Part shown: positions 12,601 to 23,200 of the stretch, one piece after another
Numbering within the stretch: the first letter of the stretch is position 1
Layout: each line of letters begins with the position of its first letter
Source: Clytia hemisphaerica
Taxonomy: Eukaryota; Cnidaria; Hydrozoa; Leptothecata; Clytiidae
Assembly: GCA_902728285.1 (NCBI GenBank)
Contig: CACVBU010000525.1
Location: 372,001 to 436,000 of the forward strand
DNA: 64,000 nt
Reading direction: 5' to 3'
Program-made: the position numbers and the translations under genes
Notes under the pieces: generated by a model
What the model was told of the DNA's origin: nothing
Databases searched by the model: none
Seen by the model: the letters and a program-made list of their open reading frames with translations, nothing else

Positions 12601-15600
12601 ATAAATAAATAAATCTTACTTTTAATTGTAGTCCGTATAAGAAGCCCTGGTCTGGAAGCCTTTTGTTCCATTCTATTGTTGCGAGCTTGAACTTGCGTTG
12701 AGAAATTCTTTTTTTGATCATGTGATTAACTTTTGAGCCAATCCTGAGTATTTGGTAACGTGATCAAAAACTGAGCAAATCGATTTTTATAATCGTTATT
12801 AACAAAGGAAAAAGTTAATAAAAAGTTACAACAATAGGCTTCCAGACCAGGGTTTTTTATACGGACTATCATTTAATCAAAAAGTAATATATTTTAGTTC
12901 TTTCTTTCTTGTTTATTACAGGAAACAGATGCAGTCTTCGTGATGACAAACATGATCTTAACACCAAAACAATCACAAAGCAATTGTCCAGAAGATTCTA
13001 AATTTAAAGATATACATTGTAAAAAGGACAGTGACTGCCCTAAAATGGTGCCGGTCAAGAACGGCAATGGTAATCAACCTTTATTATAATTAGAAAGCTT
13101 CTTAAACTCGATACTCAACTCAACCTTGTTTACTGTAAGCCACGGGGGACGTTGGGAGGATACAAATAGGTGTGCGATAATTTTTACTGATTGGAGGAGA
13201 AGTAACCTGATAACAGCTGTTCGTAATTTTCTTACGCGCGCGGTAAACCTCTGAAGGCGCTTGAAAATCATACAGCTGAGGAAAATAGTCCTCCCGCGAA
13301 AATTTCTACAACAAGAATCTTGTTGTGCGCCGGAAAGTTGAAAACTGATACGGCGCCCTATTCATAAACACAATCACGCAACTTTGTTGTCCAAAAACTG
13401 AGCCTGCATATGCTTATAAACGTTATGCTTATAAAAGAAAAAACATGTACATTATAAACAATACAAAGATGAAATACAAAACGACGCAATAAAATCGAAT
13501 ACACTGAGACAAAAAGAGACGCAATCCCAAGTGACTGATGACGTAATATAAAATTGACATTCATCAAAATATATCAAAACAAAGGCTAGCGGCCGTCACA
13601 TTTTCCATTTCTATAGCTCAACCAATTTACCTAATACTTTGCAACTTAATACAAAGTGAAGAAACTTTAAGAGTTTCCGCAAATTACTGTCTACAAATGC
13701 ATAAAACTTTGTAATCAAAAGTTTGATTATCAAAATGACAACTTGTAACTTTCCACTCGTAATTTTGAAGTAATTTTATTGTACTTAATAATCTTATTGT
13801 ACTGATTAAACATCGATTGTATTGTATTTCTCCCTTGTAAAGGTGTAAGGACTGGGAAATGTGTATCATCAGATCGAAATTCATCAATGACCGTTTGTGA
13901 AATTTATGGCTGGTGTCCGACTGAAGTTGACCAACTTCCCATGCCCAATAATAATTTCAGGTAAACAAACATATCAACTGCTTTCAAGCAGCATTTTTGA
14001 TTGGCACTGCCCACGTGTCAAGCACTTAGTAGATTTCAAGTTTTTGTTTACTGTTATATTTTTGTTCCATAAACTTTTTCAAACTTATTTTACAGTGATA
14101 CAGTACCTCTTCTTGATGGCACAAAATATTCCACCATGTTGGTAAAAAACCAAATCAGTTTTCCAAAGTTCCGCGCCATCAGGTAATCTGCAACTGAATG
14201 TTCCGTCATTTTACCGTTTTCCTTGGAGGTTCAAATTTGTTTGTTTCTTAAAGTTATTATCACAAAGCTTTTAATGGAAATTCTATCTGAAACTTTAAAA
14301 TATCTAATATTGTCCTAAACAAATAGATCACTAGCGAATTCACTCACTGTATTGAAAAATCGATCACAAGGAGTAAAACCGAGGCATGTACTTTTTTAAT
14401 GGGAAAATTTTCGCAGGGATTAAATTTCGCGGTTGGGCTCATCAGCGAAATTTTGAGATTTCGCGGGGACTTAATTCTCATGATGTTGTGTCTTTTTACT
14501 GCCAAATTATACATACTGGTTGTTGAAATACGCATTCTCCATTGGGACTAAATTTATCCCGAAACCCCGAAATCCTCGAAATTTAATCCCAGCGAAAATT
14601 TATCCCATTACGGTGGTTCCAGGGGAACTAAATGGTGTTTTTTGACATTTTTTGTCAAAATACAGTTTTATATATCGCTGGAAAGCTTATTCGCTCTTCT
14701 GCTTTAAAGTATCTGACAACTTAATCTTTTCTTCAGGAATAATATCATCCAATTCAACGACAGTACATATTTGAAACGATGTCATTATAATTCGGACACT
14801 GACCCTTTGTGTCCGATATTTAACTTAGAAGACATCGTCTCTTCTTGTGGTGATAATTATACAGATGTCGCTTACCAAGTATGTTGCACCTCAACCTTCT
14901 CCTTTAAGACACCCCCTTCTCACAGATCAACTGGAACCCCTTCCAAATAGAAAAATCGGCTAGAATATCGTCCCAGTGGAAAATTATCCTTCATTAACCT
15001 TTGAACAATATCCGTATGCTGCCGAGTTTACGTACTGAATGAAATACTGTATGACTCTCGTCCGATATTTCTATTTTCTATATTGCCTGCTCTTTAAACA
15101 CCCCCTTCTCACAGACCCACTGGAAAAATTGGCTAGAATATCGTCCCAGTGGAAAATTATCCTTTAATTTTTGTCCCCACTGAAAATAATCAAATAAAAC
15201 AGTCCTCACTGCAAAATATTATGCTATTTTTCTCATCCCACTGAATTTTCTGACTTGTAAACAAAAGAATGAAATCCCCAGCCATAAAAAAATATGGGAA
15301 TATCAATTCCTATTGAGTTTCAGTCCGATATTTTTATCCCCACTGGCTTAAAAAATCCTACCGGGTCTGTTAGAAAGAAGGGGATAATGTGGAACTTATT
15401 CGTCGTAAAAAGTCGTTTCTGGGGCCGACCGACAGTGACTGTACCACCCCTACGGATTCATTCCTCTTTGTTTATCACGGGAATCAACTGCATGTGGTTT
15501 AAAGAACGACAAATTACGCATGCGTGTTACAATCCAGAATTCTTTAGAGGAACAGACTGATCGAACAAAATTTCAATCGGACGAAAATTTGGTTTGAAAA

Positions 15601-18600
15601 GTGACTTTTTTTTCTCTTTTTCATCTCTAGGGTGCGATATATGGCATCATTATTGAATGGGACTGCAATTTAGATCATTCCATCGACGAATGTCTTCCAA
15701 AATATCAGTTTAAGAGGTCTGTTCTCAAAGATATTCGAATTGAATTTTTCAATAAAATCTTTCCTCGTGCAATTATATCCTTCTCTTTCTGAAGCGACCG
15801 TAGTGCACTGGTAGAGCATCCGGCTCCGGTTCGCAAGGTTGTGGGTTCAATCCCCTGCCGTGTGAAACCAAAGATTTCCAAAATGGTATTTGATGCCTCT
15901 CTTCTTGATGATTAGCAATAGACCTTATCTGAGTTTTTGATTTTTCTAAAATAGCGATGTATTGTGTATTACAATAGAAATCTCTTAGGAATTCCTCGAG
16001 GGAATTCTATTGTAATCAATCAGAAACAATCCCACAATGCATCAGTTTTTCAGAAAAATAAAAAACTCCGATAATATCTATTAAGAGAAGTATCAAGGGT
16101 AGGGTAGATGGCTATCGAAAGAGGAGCCTTCGGGTCGCCTCTGACTGCGGTCGCAGACTTACTACTACTTTCTGAGGACTACGAACCGACGGATGTATAA
16201 CTTTTCCTTCTACTTACACCCTTAACATTTCTTTATGACTAAATTCAGCAAAATGTTATTTTCGTAAGTTTGCGAAAAAGTGGTCATGTTATTTTCCTAT
16301 ACTTCTTAGGTTGGACGATGTAAATTCGCCGATATCTCCAGGCTATAATTTCAGGTTAGTGACTACTTACATCCAAACCCTTTATACTCCTCCGTTGACA
16401 TAGAACAGCATAGAAGTGCAAATCGATGTTTGATCGGGCTATTCCAGAAATAGTCTATGCCCTCTATGTTGAGGAGGTGTGAGGTCTAGTGTGGCCTGGA
16501 AAATAAAAAATCCAGAGTGTTCAGTAAAATGAGGTAAATAATCGAGGGTGGTCCAAAAAATGAGGAGAAAGTTCAAGGGGGTCCTAAAAAATTGAAAATA
16601 TAATCCCAAAAAAGACCTCCTCAACATTAGGGATAAAATTTTTTTCTGGAATAGCCCATTGGTGGATTTCCAGGAATGTCAAAATGTCAAAATAACATAA
16701 AATGCGTGTAGTAGAGATTAGAATTTTGTTCTAGATACGCAGATTATTACGTTGAAGAGGATACACGTTATCGAGTTCTCACCAAAGCTTACGGTATCAA
16801 ATTCGAATTACTCGTCCATGGAAAGGTCAGCGCTATTGAATAATTAAATAATTTTTATTTGATAAATATCGTGGCTGCCAACGGCAACGAATCTTTTTCC
16901 CGTCCATTTTGCTGAGTTTGCAGCGGTAGGAACCTTCTCACGACTTATAACTTAAAGCCCGTTATTCCATTCAAAACTCATACAGAGGGTGGACGAATCT
17001 TTTCAAGCAAAAAAATAATTCTTGAAAATGTGTGGTTACCTCCTCGAAAATTGCAAAATTTGCAAAAGACCCTTGGAAAAAATCTTTCATTCCTTAAAGT
17101 GGAGTGTTGACGAACTTAAACCAGTCTTTTGGCCCTTGCAATTTTCAAAATATTTTTTACCCCCTGAAAAATAGAAAACCTTTCCTTAGACACCCCTGGA
17201 AATTCTTCTTCTGGAAAAGTTCGTCCGCCACCTTGTATGGATATAAAGTGGAATGGCCCATTCTGCCCTTTTCTGTATCATTTATGCTAACCATTCACAA
17301 GTTTCATTTTGGGACGAGATGGAGTTTTTACAAGCTCTTATTCGATTTGGTTGGTCGTTAAGGCTGTCATTTTTTTAAAGAACGTGTCATTTTTATTACT
17401 TCAAATGACCAATTTATTAAAGTATCTTATAAAAACTCCATCTCATCTGTTCATTTTACCATTAGGCTGGCAAATTCAATGTGATTCCTCTCCTAACAAA
17501 TCTTGGAGCTGGTATGGCGTTGCTGGGCATTGTAAGATTATTTGATCGTTTTTCGATTTCCGTTTTTTTAAGAAACTAGTTTTACCAAGCAGCCTCAATA
17601 GTTCTATTTATACTGAGACGATTAATTTGTCTGAAACGAGCTATTTAGAAAATGATGGAGGAGTGTACTTTCCATTCATGTTTCAATAAATAGGATCTCC
17701 TCCACAGATCACATTTTACAAACTACTCGTCTCAGACGATTTTTCCGTCTCAGTATAAATAGAACTAATGTTTCTTAAGAAATCGGCCTTTTGAGCTTTA
17801 AATGTTTCTTACATGTTTCTAAACTTTTTGACATAATCAGCCTATTTTTCATGGAAAGAAAAAAACCATTGTTTTGATTGGAAGGTTCTTAAAAATGTTA
17901 TTTTCTCATTCTCAGCCTTAGCATGATCTTAGATGTTTCTTAGTTTTTAGGCATTCTGAGCCTCATGTTTCTTAAAAGTGTGTTTTTTTTAAACGTGTAT
18001 CATTTGAAGAGGCAGCCTTGAACAGAATATCCAAATATACCTTATGTTTTTTTTCAGTGGTAAAATAATTGAGCTAGCAGATGTAGACTTTTCGCTGGGG
18101 AGAATTCCTGAATTTTTTATCCTTTTTATCAAGTTGATGGTTGATGCGGGGGTGTAAGACTTTCTTTAAACTTATAAGTACCCTGAGAGCATTCACTTCT
18201 ATTGGAAGGCAGTAGCGTTCTCAGGGATGTCGGAAAATTTATGTAGGAGAGCACAATTTTATTATGAAGTAATTATCTTTCAATGTTATCCTACATTGGA
18301 TATCTCCTACACAAAATGATTTTTACATGGATCTCTCCTATTTTCTACACAAATTTTCCGACACTCCTTAGCTACTGGAAGGTTGTTCTGACAATTCACA
18401 CCACTTTCAATTCAATTTTTTTCCAGGCGACAGTATGGTGTGATTTCATTGTGATGTACTTGTTGAAGAAAAGAAATGTTTATCGTGAACACAAATATCA
18501 AAGAGTTGATGATGACTCGCAAGATCCGAAAGGAAATGTACAGGTCTTATTTCTCCTTTCATGTTACACCCCTGTCTCACAGCCCCGGTGGAACTTTTTC

Positions 18601-19116
18601 CCCAGTGGGGATAAAAATTCCTCTTAAAATCCTAATGGGGATAGAGATTCTATTGTTCCAAGGTTAAAAAATTCAATGGGGATGGTTTTGCACAGCAAAT
18701 TTCGAACACGAAATTTCGAGTGGGATGAAATCACAGTCAATTTCCCAGTGGGGCTGAAATTCAAGTGTATTTTCCCACCGAGGATGAAATTTTTGCTTAA
18801 TTTTTTCAGTGGGGCTGGGGTCCAGCGGGTGTGTGACACAGGGGTGTTTTATTTAAAAAGCATTTTCAAAACATTTATTCATAAAGAATTGGTTTTTACA
18901 TGCATTTCCACTGGAAACAATTGTTTAACCTGTGTCTTTCGCCGTACTATTTTCATGAACCTTGACCGAATCTTAAACAATAAATAACCCATCGAAAATC
19001 ATCGACCTTTTAAAGATATCTTCTAAGTAATCTATATTTTTCTTTATCAGGTTGATGACGACGAAAATGAGTTGGAGAGCGATCGCCCTGAAGCAGAGCG
19101 TCTCATCAAACCATAG
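9681..19116 (+). CDS. P2RX: P2X-A: P2X purinoceptor (ATP-gated cation channel), complete, 12 exons
   Basis: Exons: 9681-9820, 11736-11901, 12922-13069, 13843-13960, 14096-14182, 14737-14878, 15631-15716, 16310-16354, 16735-16825, 17466-17531, 18427-18543, 19051-19116. All introns are GT-AG; 1272 nt encode 423 aa in one frame. Seen: N-terminal YETVK (17-21, the TxK site of P2X channels), TM1 near 33-52, KGYQEFD, K69 and K71 in TKLKG (ATP contacts), a TMLVK segment, SFPKF, WDCNLD, GYNFR (ATP-site N and R), LTKAYGIKF with K328, and TM2 from about 344 to 376 with GAG and WCDF. After TM2 comes YREHK, the YxxxK surface-retention motif. The tail is acidic (VDDDENELE). P2X subunits trimerise in the plasma membrane and pass Na+, K+ and Ca2+ when ATP binds. 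Ten canonical ectodomain cysteines are present plus one extra in SSCGDNY. It converges on P2X-B. Confidence 0.97.
10111..10293. repeat. Foldback element in intron 1 of P2X-A (TAGACCTT family)
   Basis: Near-perfect hairpin: left end TAGACCTTTTTTCAAAGAGG, right end CCTCTTTGAAAAAAGGTCTA, with paired AATAATTATGTAGTCCAGC inside. Shares the terminal TAGACCTT with 11919-12118 and 15919-16080. Confidence 0.85.
10323..10380 (+). repeat. Two-copy 28 bp direct repeat
   Basis: CTTCTTAACGCT(A/G)TAGCCTATAGTGTA occurs twice back to back. Confidence 0.7.
11919..12118. repeat. Foldback element in intron 2 of P2X-A (TAGACCTT family)
   Basis: About 40 bp arms: left TAGACCTTTTCATAAATTAC, right end GTGACTTATAAGGTCTA, with CATCACTTGCCTCG paired inside. 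It begins only about 17 bases after the exon 2 donor. Confidence 0.85.
12283..12511. mobile_element. TTAA-flanked foldback in intron 2 of P2X-A
   Basis: Ends AGGTTTTGTTTTTA and AAAACAAAACCT, with TTAA at 12279-12282 and 12512-12515. Relatives of the interior (ACACTGTCCTGATATGAAAT, then TGTGTCTGA) occur at about 34960-35030, 43165-43405, 44195-44420 and, truncated, 50165-50290. Confidence 0.65.
12629..12868. mobile_element. Foldback element, copy 1 of the GTCCGTATA family
   Basis: Left end TAGTCCGTATAAGAAGCC and right end TTTTTTATACGGACTA. Interior shares TTTGATCATGTGATTAA and GATCAAAAACTGAGCAAAT with copies at 25733-25975 and 36845-37575. Lies in intron 2 of P2X-A. Confidence 0.8.
14390..14615. 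repeat. Foldback in intron 5 of P2X-A, TTTCGCGG words
   Basis: Left part reads AATGGGAAAATTTTCGC then GGGATTAAATTTCGCGG; right part reads AATTTAATCCCAGCGAAAAT then TTTATCCCATT. The interior repeats GCGAAATTT words. A partial relative sits at about 34340-34425 in P2X-C. Confidence 0.65.
14909..15383. mobile_element. CACCCCCTTCTCACAGAC-family element, partial plus full copy
   Basis: A left-end fragment (about 14909-15000) precedes a fuller copy (about 15096-15383) beginning ACACCCCCTTCTCACAGACC and ending GGGTCTGTTAGAAAGAAGGG. Non-coding, in intron 6 of P2X-A. At least eight other copies occur in the window. Confidence 0.75.
15794..15870 (+). repeat. tRNA-like sequence, probable SINE head or tRNA pseudogene
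   Basis: An A-box-like TAGTGCACTGGTAGAGC and a B-box-like GGTTCAATCCCC are correctly spaced for a Pol III promoter. The acceptor and anticodon stems do not pair, so this is not a working tRNA. Lies in intron 7 of P2X-A; a foldback (15919-16080) starts about 50 bases further on. Confidence 0.55.
15919..16080. repeat. Foldback element in intron 7 of P2X-A
   Basis: Left TAGACCTTATCTGAGTTTTT; right AAAAACTCCGATAATATCTA; centre GAATTCCTCGAGGGAATTC palindrome. Terminal similarity to the TAGACCTT foldbacks. Confidence 0.8.
16436..16657. repeat. Foldback element, GGGCTATTCCAGA termini
   Basis: Left end GGGCTATTCCAGAAA, right end TTTCTGGAATAGCCC, with GAGGAGGT/ACCTCCTC paired inside. In intron 8 of P2X-A. 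A relative with TGGGTTCTTCCAGAAAA and TTTTTCTGGAAAAAGCCCA lies at 41334-41604. Confidence 0.8.
16957..17259. repeat. Foldback element, GGCCATTCCA/TACAGGGGGTGGACG family
   Basis: Left GTTATTCCATTCAAAACTC then ATACAGAGGGTGGACGAA; right TTCGTCCGCCACCTTGTAT then GGAATGGCC. A second copy is at about 49558-49865. In intron 9 of P2X-A. Confidence 0.75.
17348..17998. repeat. Degenerate TTTCTTA word-repeat element with a nested foldback
   Basis: Intron 10 of P2X-A. The words TGTTTCTTA and ATGTTTCTTAAAA recur from 17768 to 17990; the left arm AAGGCTGTCATTTTTTTAAA resembles the right end in inverted form. A clean foldback (17599-17767) sits inside. Boundaries approximate. Confidence 0.5.
17599..17767. 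repeat. Foldback element with 22 bp perfect ends
   Basis: TAGTTCTATTTATACTGAG at the left is matched by CTCAGTATAAATAGAACTA at the right, with GACG beside both; an inner GAGGAG/CTCCTC pair also folds. In intron 10 of P2X-A. Confidence 0.85.
18566..18847. mobile_element. ACACCCCTGTCTCACAG-family element in intron 11 of P2X-A
   Basis: Begins ACACCCCTGTCTCACAG and ends GTGACACAGGGGTGT. The interior has repeated CAGTGGGG/CCCCACTG words. Starts about 20 bases after the exon 11 donor. Confidence 0.75.
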
Positions 19117-19373
19117 TGTAAAAGGATGTTTGTTGGTTTTGTATTTTGGTGTAAACTTTGTTAAACGATAGACGAGTTGTAAACTTATTTAGTAAAAAAA
19201 AACTTTCGAAAAGTAACAGCTAATATCTATGTAAAAATAAGATTTTATTGGTGAAATGTTTCGATACACTCGAAAATGTAGTAGGATAGGAAAAAGTATA
19301 AAAATGAAACACCTAGCTTTTGTCAATTTTTTACTACCATACATTTTTTTTACCAAAATATATACACGTTATT

Positions 19374-19566
19374 TAGCCTAGAAATCTAAGCTAGTTTGAT
19401 TCAGTCACTTGGATAAATCTGATTGTTAAGTTGTGACTGAATAACAGTATTCCAAGGCAAACTTAAAATTCGTAAACATAAAAAATCTTTAAAGCGCCGA
19501 ATAACGCTATATTGCCACAAGCCGTGTGTCCTAGCCTTGTGAATACGGGCTTAGTTAACTAGGCTA
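19374..19566. mobile_element. TAGCCTAGAAATCTAAGC family, copy 1
   Basis: Begins TAGCCTAGAAATCTAAGC and ends TTAGTTAACTAGGCTA. Further copies, inverted, are at 29810-30001 and 56333-56881 (the last with an insertion). Confidence 0.8.
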
Positions 19567-19692
19567 CACGTTATTTACAATTTTTTAGAGATTAAATATT
19601 GTTGGGGAAAATGTTGTATTATTTTCAAAAGTTTTTATTATTAAGGTCTATCTAGAGGGTAAAATATAATTTCAAACATGACATAATGAATT

Positions 19693-19950
19693 GTGTCTTA
19701 CAGCCCCGGTTAAACATTTTTTCAGTGGGGATAAACATTCCTATTGAATTCACGATGGGGATAGAAATTCTATTGTTCCAACAAGTTCCAATGTTAAAAA
19801 ATGCAGTGGGGATGGTTTTGGGGTACAATTTTTAAACATTCAGTTTCGAATGGGGATGAAATCAAACACATTTTCCCAATTCAAGGGTATTTTCGCACCT
19901 GGGACGAAATTTTTGCCAAATTCTCCAGTGGTTCTATGACACAGGGGTGT
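19693..19950. mobile_element. ACAGCCCCGG family element, diverged copy
   Basis: Left TGTGTCTTACAGCCCCGGT and right CTATGACACAGGGGTGTCTT, with CAGTGGGGAT words inside; matches 18566-18847. Confidence 0.7.
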
Positions 19951-20228
19951 CTTTTAACCGTCCTGATGGTCAGCCTTCGTGTTTGTAAAGATGGTAATAT
20001 AACACACACTTTTCAAAAAGCATGCACTAACAAGTTATTTTCCTCTTGAGTCTTCTTTTCATCACAATTCTGAAACATTTGAGAATTAATTTAAAGATTA
20101 TTCAATGCTAAAAAAACGTATGAAAGAGAATAAAGAATTTTGTAGAGAATGACACTATTGATAAAAAAGCATAAAAATTCTATTTGACGAAAAAGTTTAA
20201 CACAACTTTTGAAGTACAGAATTATTCT

Positions 20229-23200
20229 TCAAATATTTTTGAAACTTGGGCCTCGAGCTTCTTTATAAAAAGATTTTCGGGCGTCAATCTTGGGTAAGAT
20301 ATACAATGAGAAAAAAAAGATGCGTTTATTTTAGTACAGAAGACAGGAAGAAGGCTTAAGAGTACCTGCTTTGTATCACCATCAAGAGAGCTTTTTTCGT
20401 TACTGGACATTCCTCGTCCCACACTCTCGCAAATATGATTTCGATACACGTTACGTTTCTTCGCCAAATTCAACACGATAAAGTCACACCAAAATGTTGC
20501 CTGAAGAGAGAAATCGGAATTATATTACCCTCCGATTCAAACTTAACCTTTTTTGACAAGGAGAATTGCTGTTTGTGGGCGACAAGTAAGGTAAATAGTT
20601 CATTTGACAAAGGGTTTCGCATAACTGTGTAAATTCTGAAAACAAAATTGCAATACAAAAGAGAATTTGAAAAATAAAATGAAAAATTGATTATTCATTT
20701 CTTCGTCTAATAAGTATTACTTCTCACAAATCATCTGTCGATATTTTAACACAAGGCCAAGGCCAGTGTCGTAAAACTGGAGTAATCGAGGAGGAGGAGT
20801 CGAGGGTGCGCAAAAATGAAAAAAAAAGTTTTTCTTAAGTATGTTGATGTTTTCCTTTTTATATGCACATTGACACGTGGATTTCGTGAAAAAATAAGCA
20901 TATCAGTGAGCTTCATTGGTCATAAGTAATGGGTTGTGTATACCCGTTGTGCACGGCGGCAAAAAATGGCCTTTTTTCTCCCACTCGCTCCGCAACCTAA
21001 TACAACTTGCGGCATTTTCGACCACTTTGTTGATCATTATACACTTTTTGTTCCACAATCAACCTTTATATGAATTTCACAAAATAAATTTCAAAAAAAT
21101 TTTGAAAAAAGAATTGTCACGTGATAGCTGATGACGTCATCGAATTTAGAACGAAAAAATAAAAATTCAGTTAGCTCTTTGGTAGTACGACCATTCGATA
21201 GCTCTCAATGAGTAGTGCTCGAAAATGGGGTCACTTGTTATCAAGACCCTTCTGAAACTCGAAAAATTTAGATTTTCGTTTTGCCCATATATGGTAAAAA
21301 TCAACGATTGACCAGGCAATTTTGCTTGAAAAAGCTTGGAGGGGTATTTATACGGTATGTTTCCGACATCGTAGAGACCTGAAATTTGGCATGAAGCAAG
21401 CCTAAGTGAAAATAAAAAAATTGAATTTTAGACTTTTTCAATTTAGGCATTTTTCTTGTTGCTTTTTTTAAAAGACGGGGGTAAAATTTGGGTTTTTCGT
21501 TAATTAAAAATCGGGAAATCGGAATTTCAAAAATTCTAAAATTCAAAATCGTTCTTTCATCATAGGGAACCTACCTACCAAATTTGACGATTTTTCGACA
21601 ACCCTAAGAGGGTGTTTAAATAGGGTCCCATGTTTCAAAAACTAGAGTTTTTGTTTAAACTTTTATTTCTGGTAGAAATCCTCATAAATTCGATATTAAC
21701 CTGAGTATTCAGAAAGAAATAAACCTTAAATGGGCTTTAAAAGTTGTTTGGCTGAAAATATAGATAAGTTCGAGTTGTTTAAGCCAATAAAACGAATTTT
21801 GAACAATTTTCGACCTTACCCCCTGAATACTTTATGGTTTTATATTTAGCAACCTCGTCCCAGTCTCCAAAAAATTTTAAATTACGATATCTCGTGACCA
21901 GATTATCCTAGAATAAAAAATGACCCCATTTTCTGACGCAGAATTTTATGCTCTTTGTAACTGAAGCAGATTAAAGGTTTGATTCTGACTTTTGAATTCA
22001 GATTTTTTAGAAAAATTGCTAAAAAGGGACTGGGCACGAATTTTGAAAATTTTTTGAAATTTGAATTTTTTTTGCAAAATCATATCCTTTAACCCTTTGA
22101 GTGCCAGGGTCCTTTTTTCTAAGTTTTTTTTAAAAAATCGCTAGTTCAAACTTTAAGGGCTTATATCTCCTGATCTAGAAGGAATTAGAAGCTCGTATAT
22201 AGCTCATTGGATAGCTTAGAGTCTCTTCTTTCTTTTGGGCGCCTTCGGCGCCGCCCGATTTAGGAAGGGCGTGGTGGGCGGCGGCCAAGGAGGGGGGTAG
22301 GTTAGGGAATTAAAGCAGTCAGGCCCGCTGCGCGGACCTGACTGAACTGATGAAAAGGTGCCCAGTGGTAAAATTTCAAATCAATTCACTAGAAGACAGA
22401 ATAAAGTAAAACAGGGCCAAATTTGGAGGTTCTTGGATCACTCGTTGACCAAAAATAGTCAAAAAACGGTCAGAATCTCAAAAAAGTGAATTTTTGTCAA
22501 TTTTTTGCATTTTTTTGACTTTTTTGCTTAAAATTTCGCTGGAAAGACTCACTTTTGAATTTTTTTTGCTTGACCATAAAGGACAATCTAATTCCTACGA
22601 GTTCGACCAAAAATAACGATTTCTAACTCAAACTGGGCATTACAGGAGGGCTTCGCCCTCCTATATAGCCCATGTCGTATATATACGACATCGGCACTTA
22701 AAGGGTTAAGAATATCTATAGGTTTGACAACCTAACAGTCACTAATAAGCTAATTTGAGGCCAGTGGGAGAAAATAACTCATTTTTTGCCGCCGTGACAA
22801 ACACTTACAATGCCAAGTAATCCAATTCCAGCTCCTAAGTTCAACATCAATGGTATGAAGCTAAACTTCCCCGCCTATAAATTGAGATATGCAAAAAGGA
22901 GAACTCGAATGAATTGAGGTTTAATTAATTTCTTCGACACAATAATGCTGACGTCATGAAATTGAAAAATGTTTCTCTCAGTCACGTTTACAGACAAATT
23001 GTGGTGTTATTTTAGGCCTTTGAATGGATAGTGCCATGCGAAAAAAAGCACTAGGTTCAGCTATATATGATTTTGTAGAAACAACTTATAGTAACATTAC
23101 CTCTCCATGAACGACCAGTTCGAACTTGATGCCATAAGCTTTGGTCAATGTTCGATATCTCGTCCCATTCTCAACATAATAATCTGCATATCTAAAAATG

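Larger units (their letters stand above)
19117..20228. other. Intergenic between convergent P2X-A and P2X-B
   Basis: 1.1 kb between the two stop codons. Holds two mobile elements (19374-19566 and 19693-19950). No clear AATAAA was found directly behind either gene. Confidence 0.6.

Noticed and set aside
13897-14145. 82-codon open frame as a separate gene
   Set aside because: Out-of-frame shadow of P2X-A exons 4 and 5.
15794-15870. Functional tRNA gene
   Set aside because: A and B boxes are present but the acceptor ends and anticodon stem do not pair.
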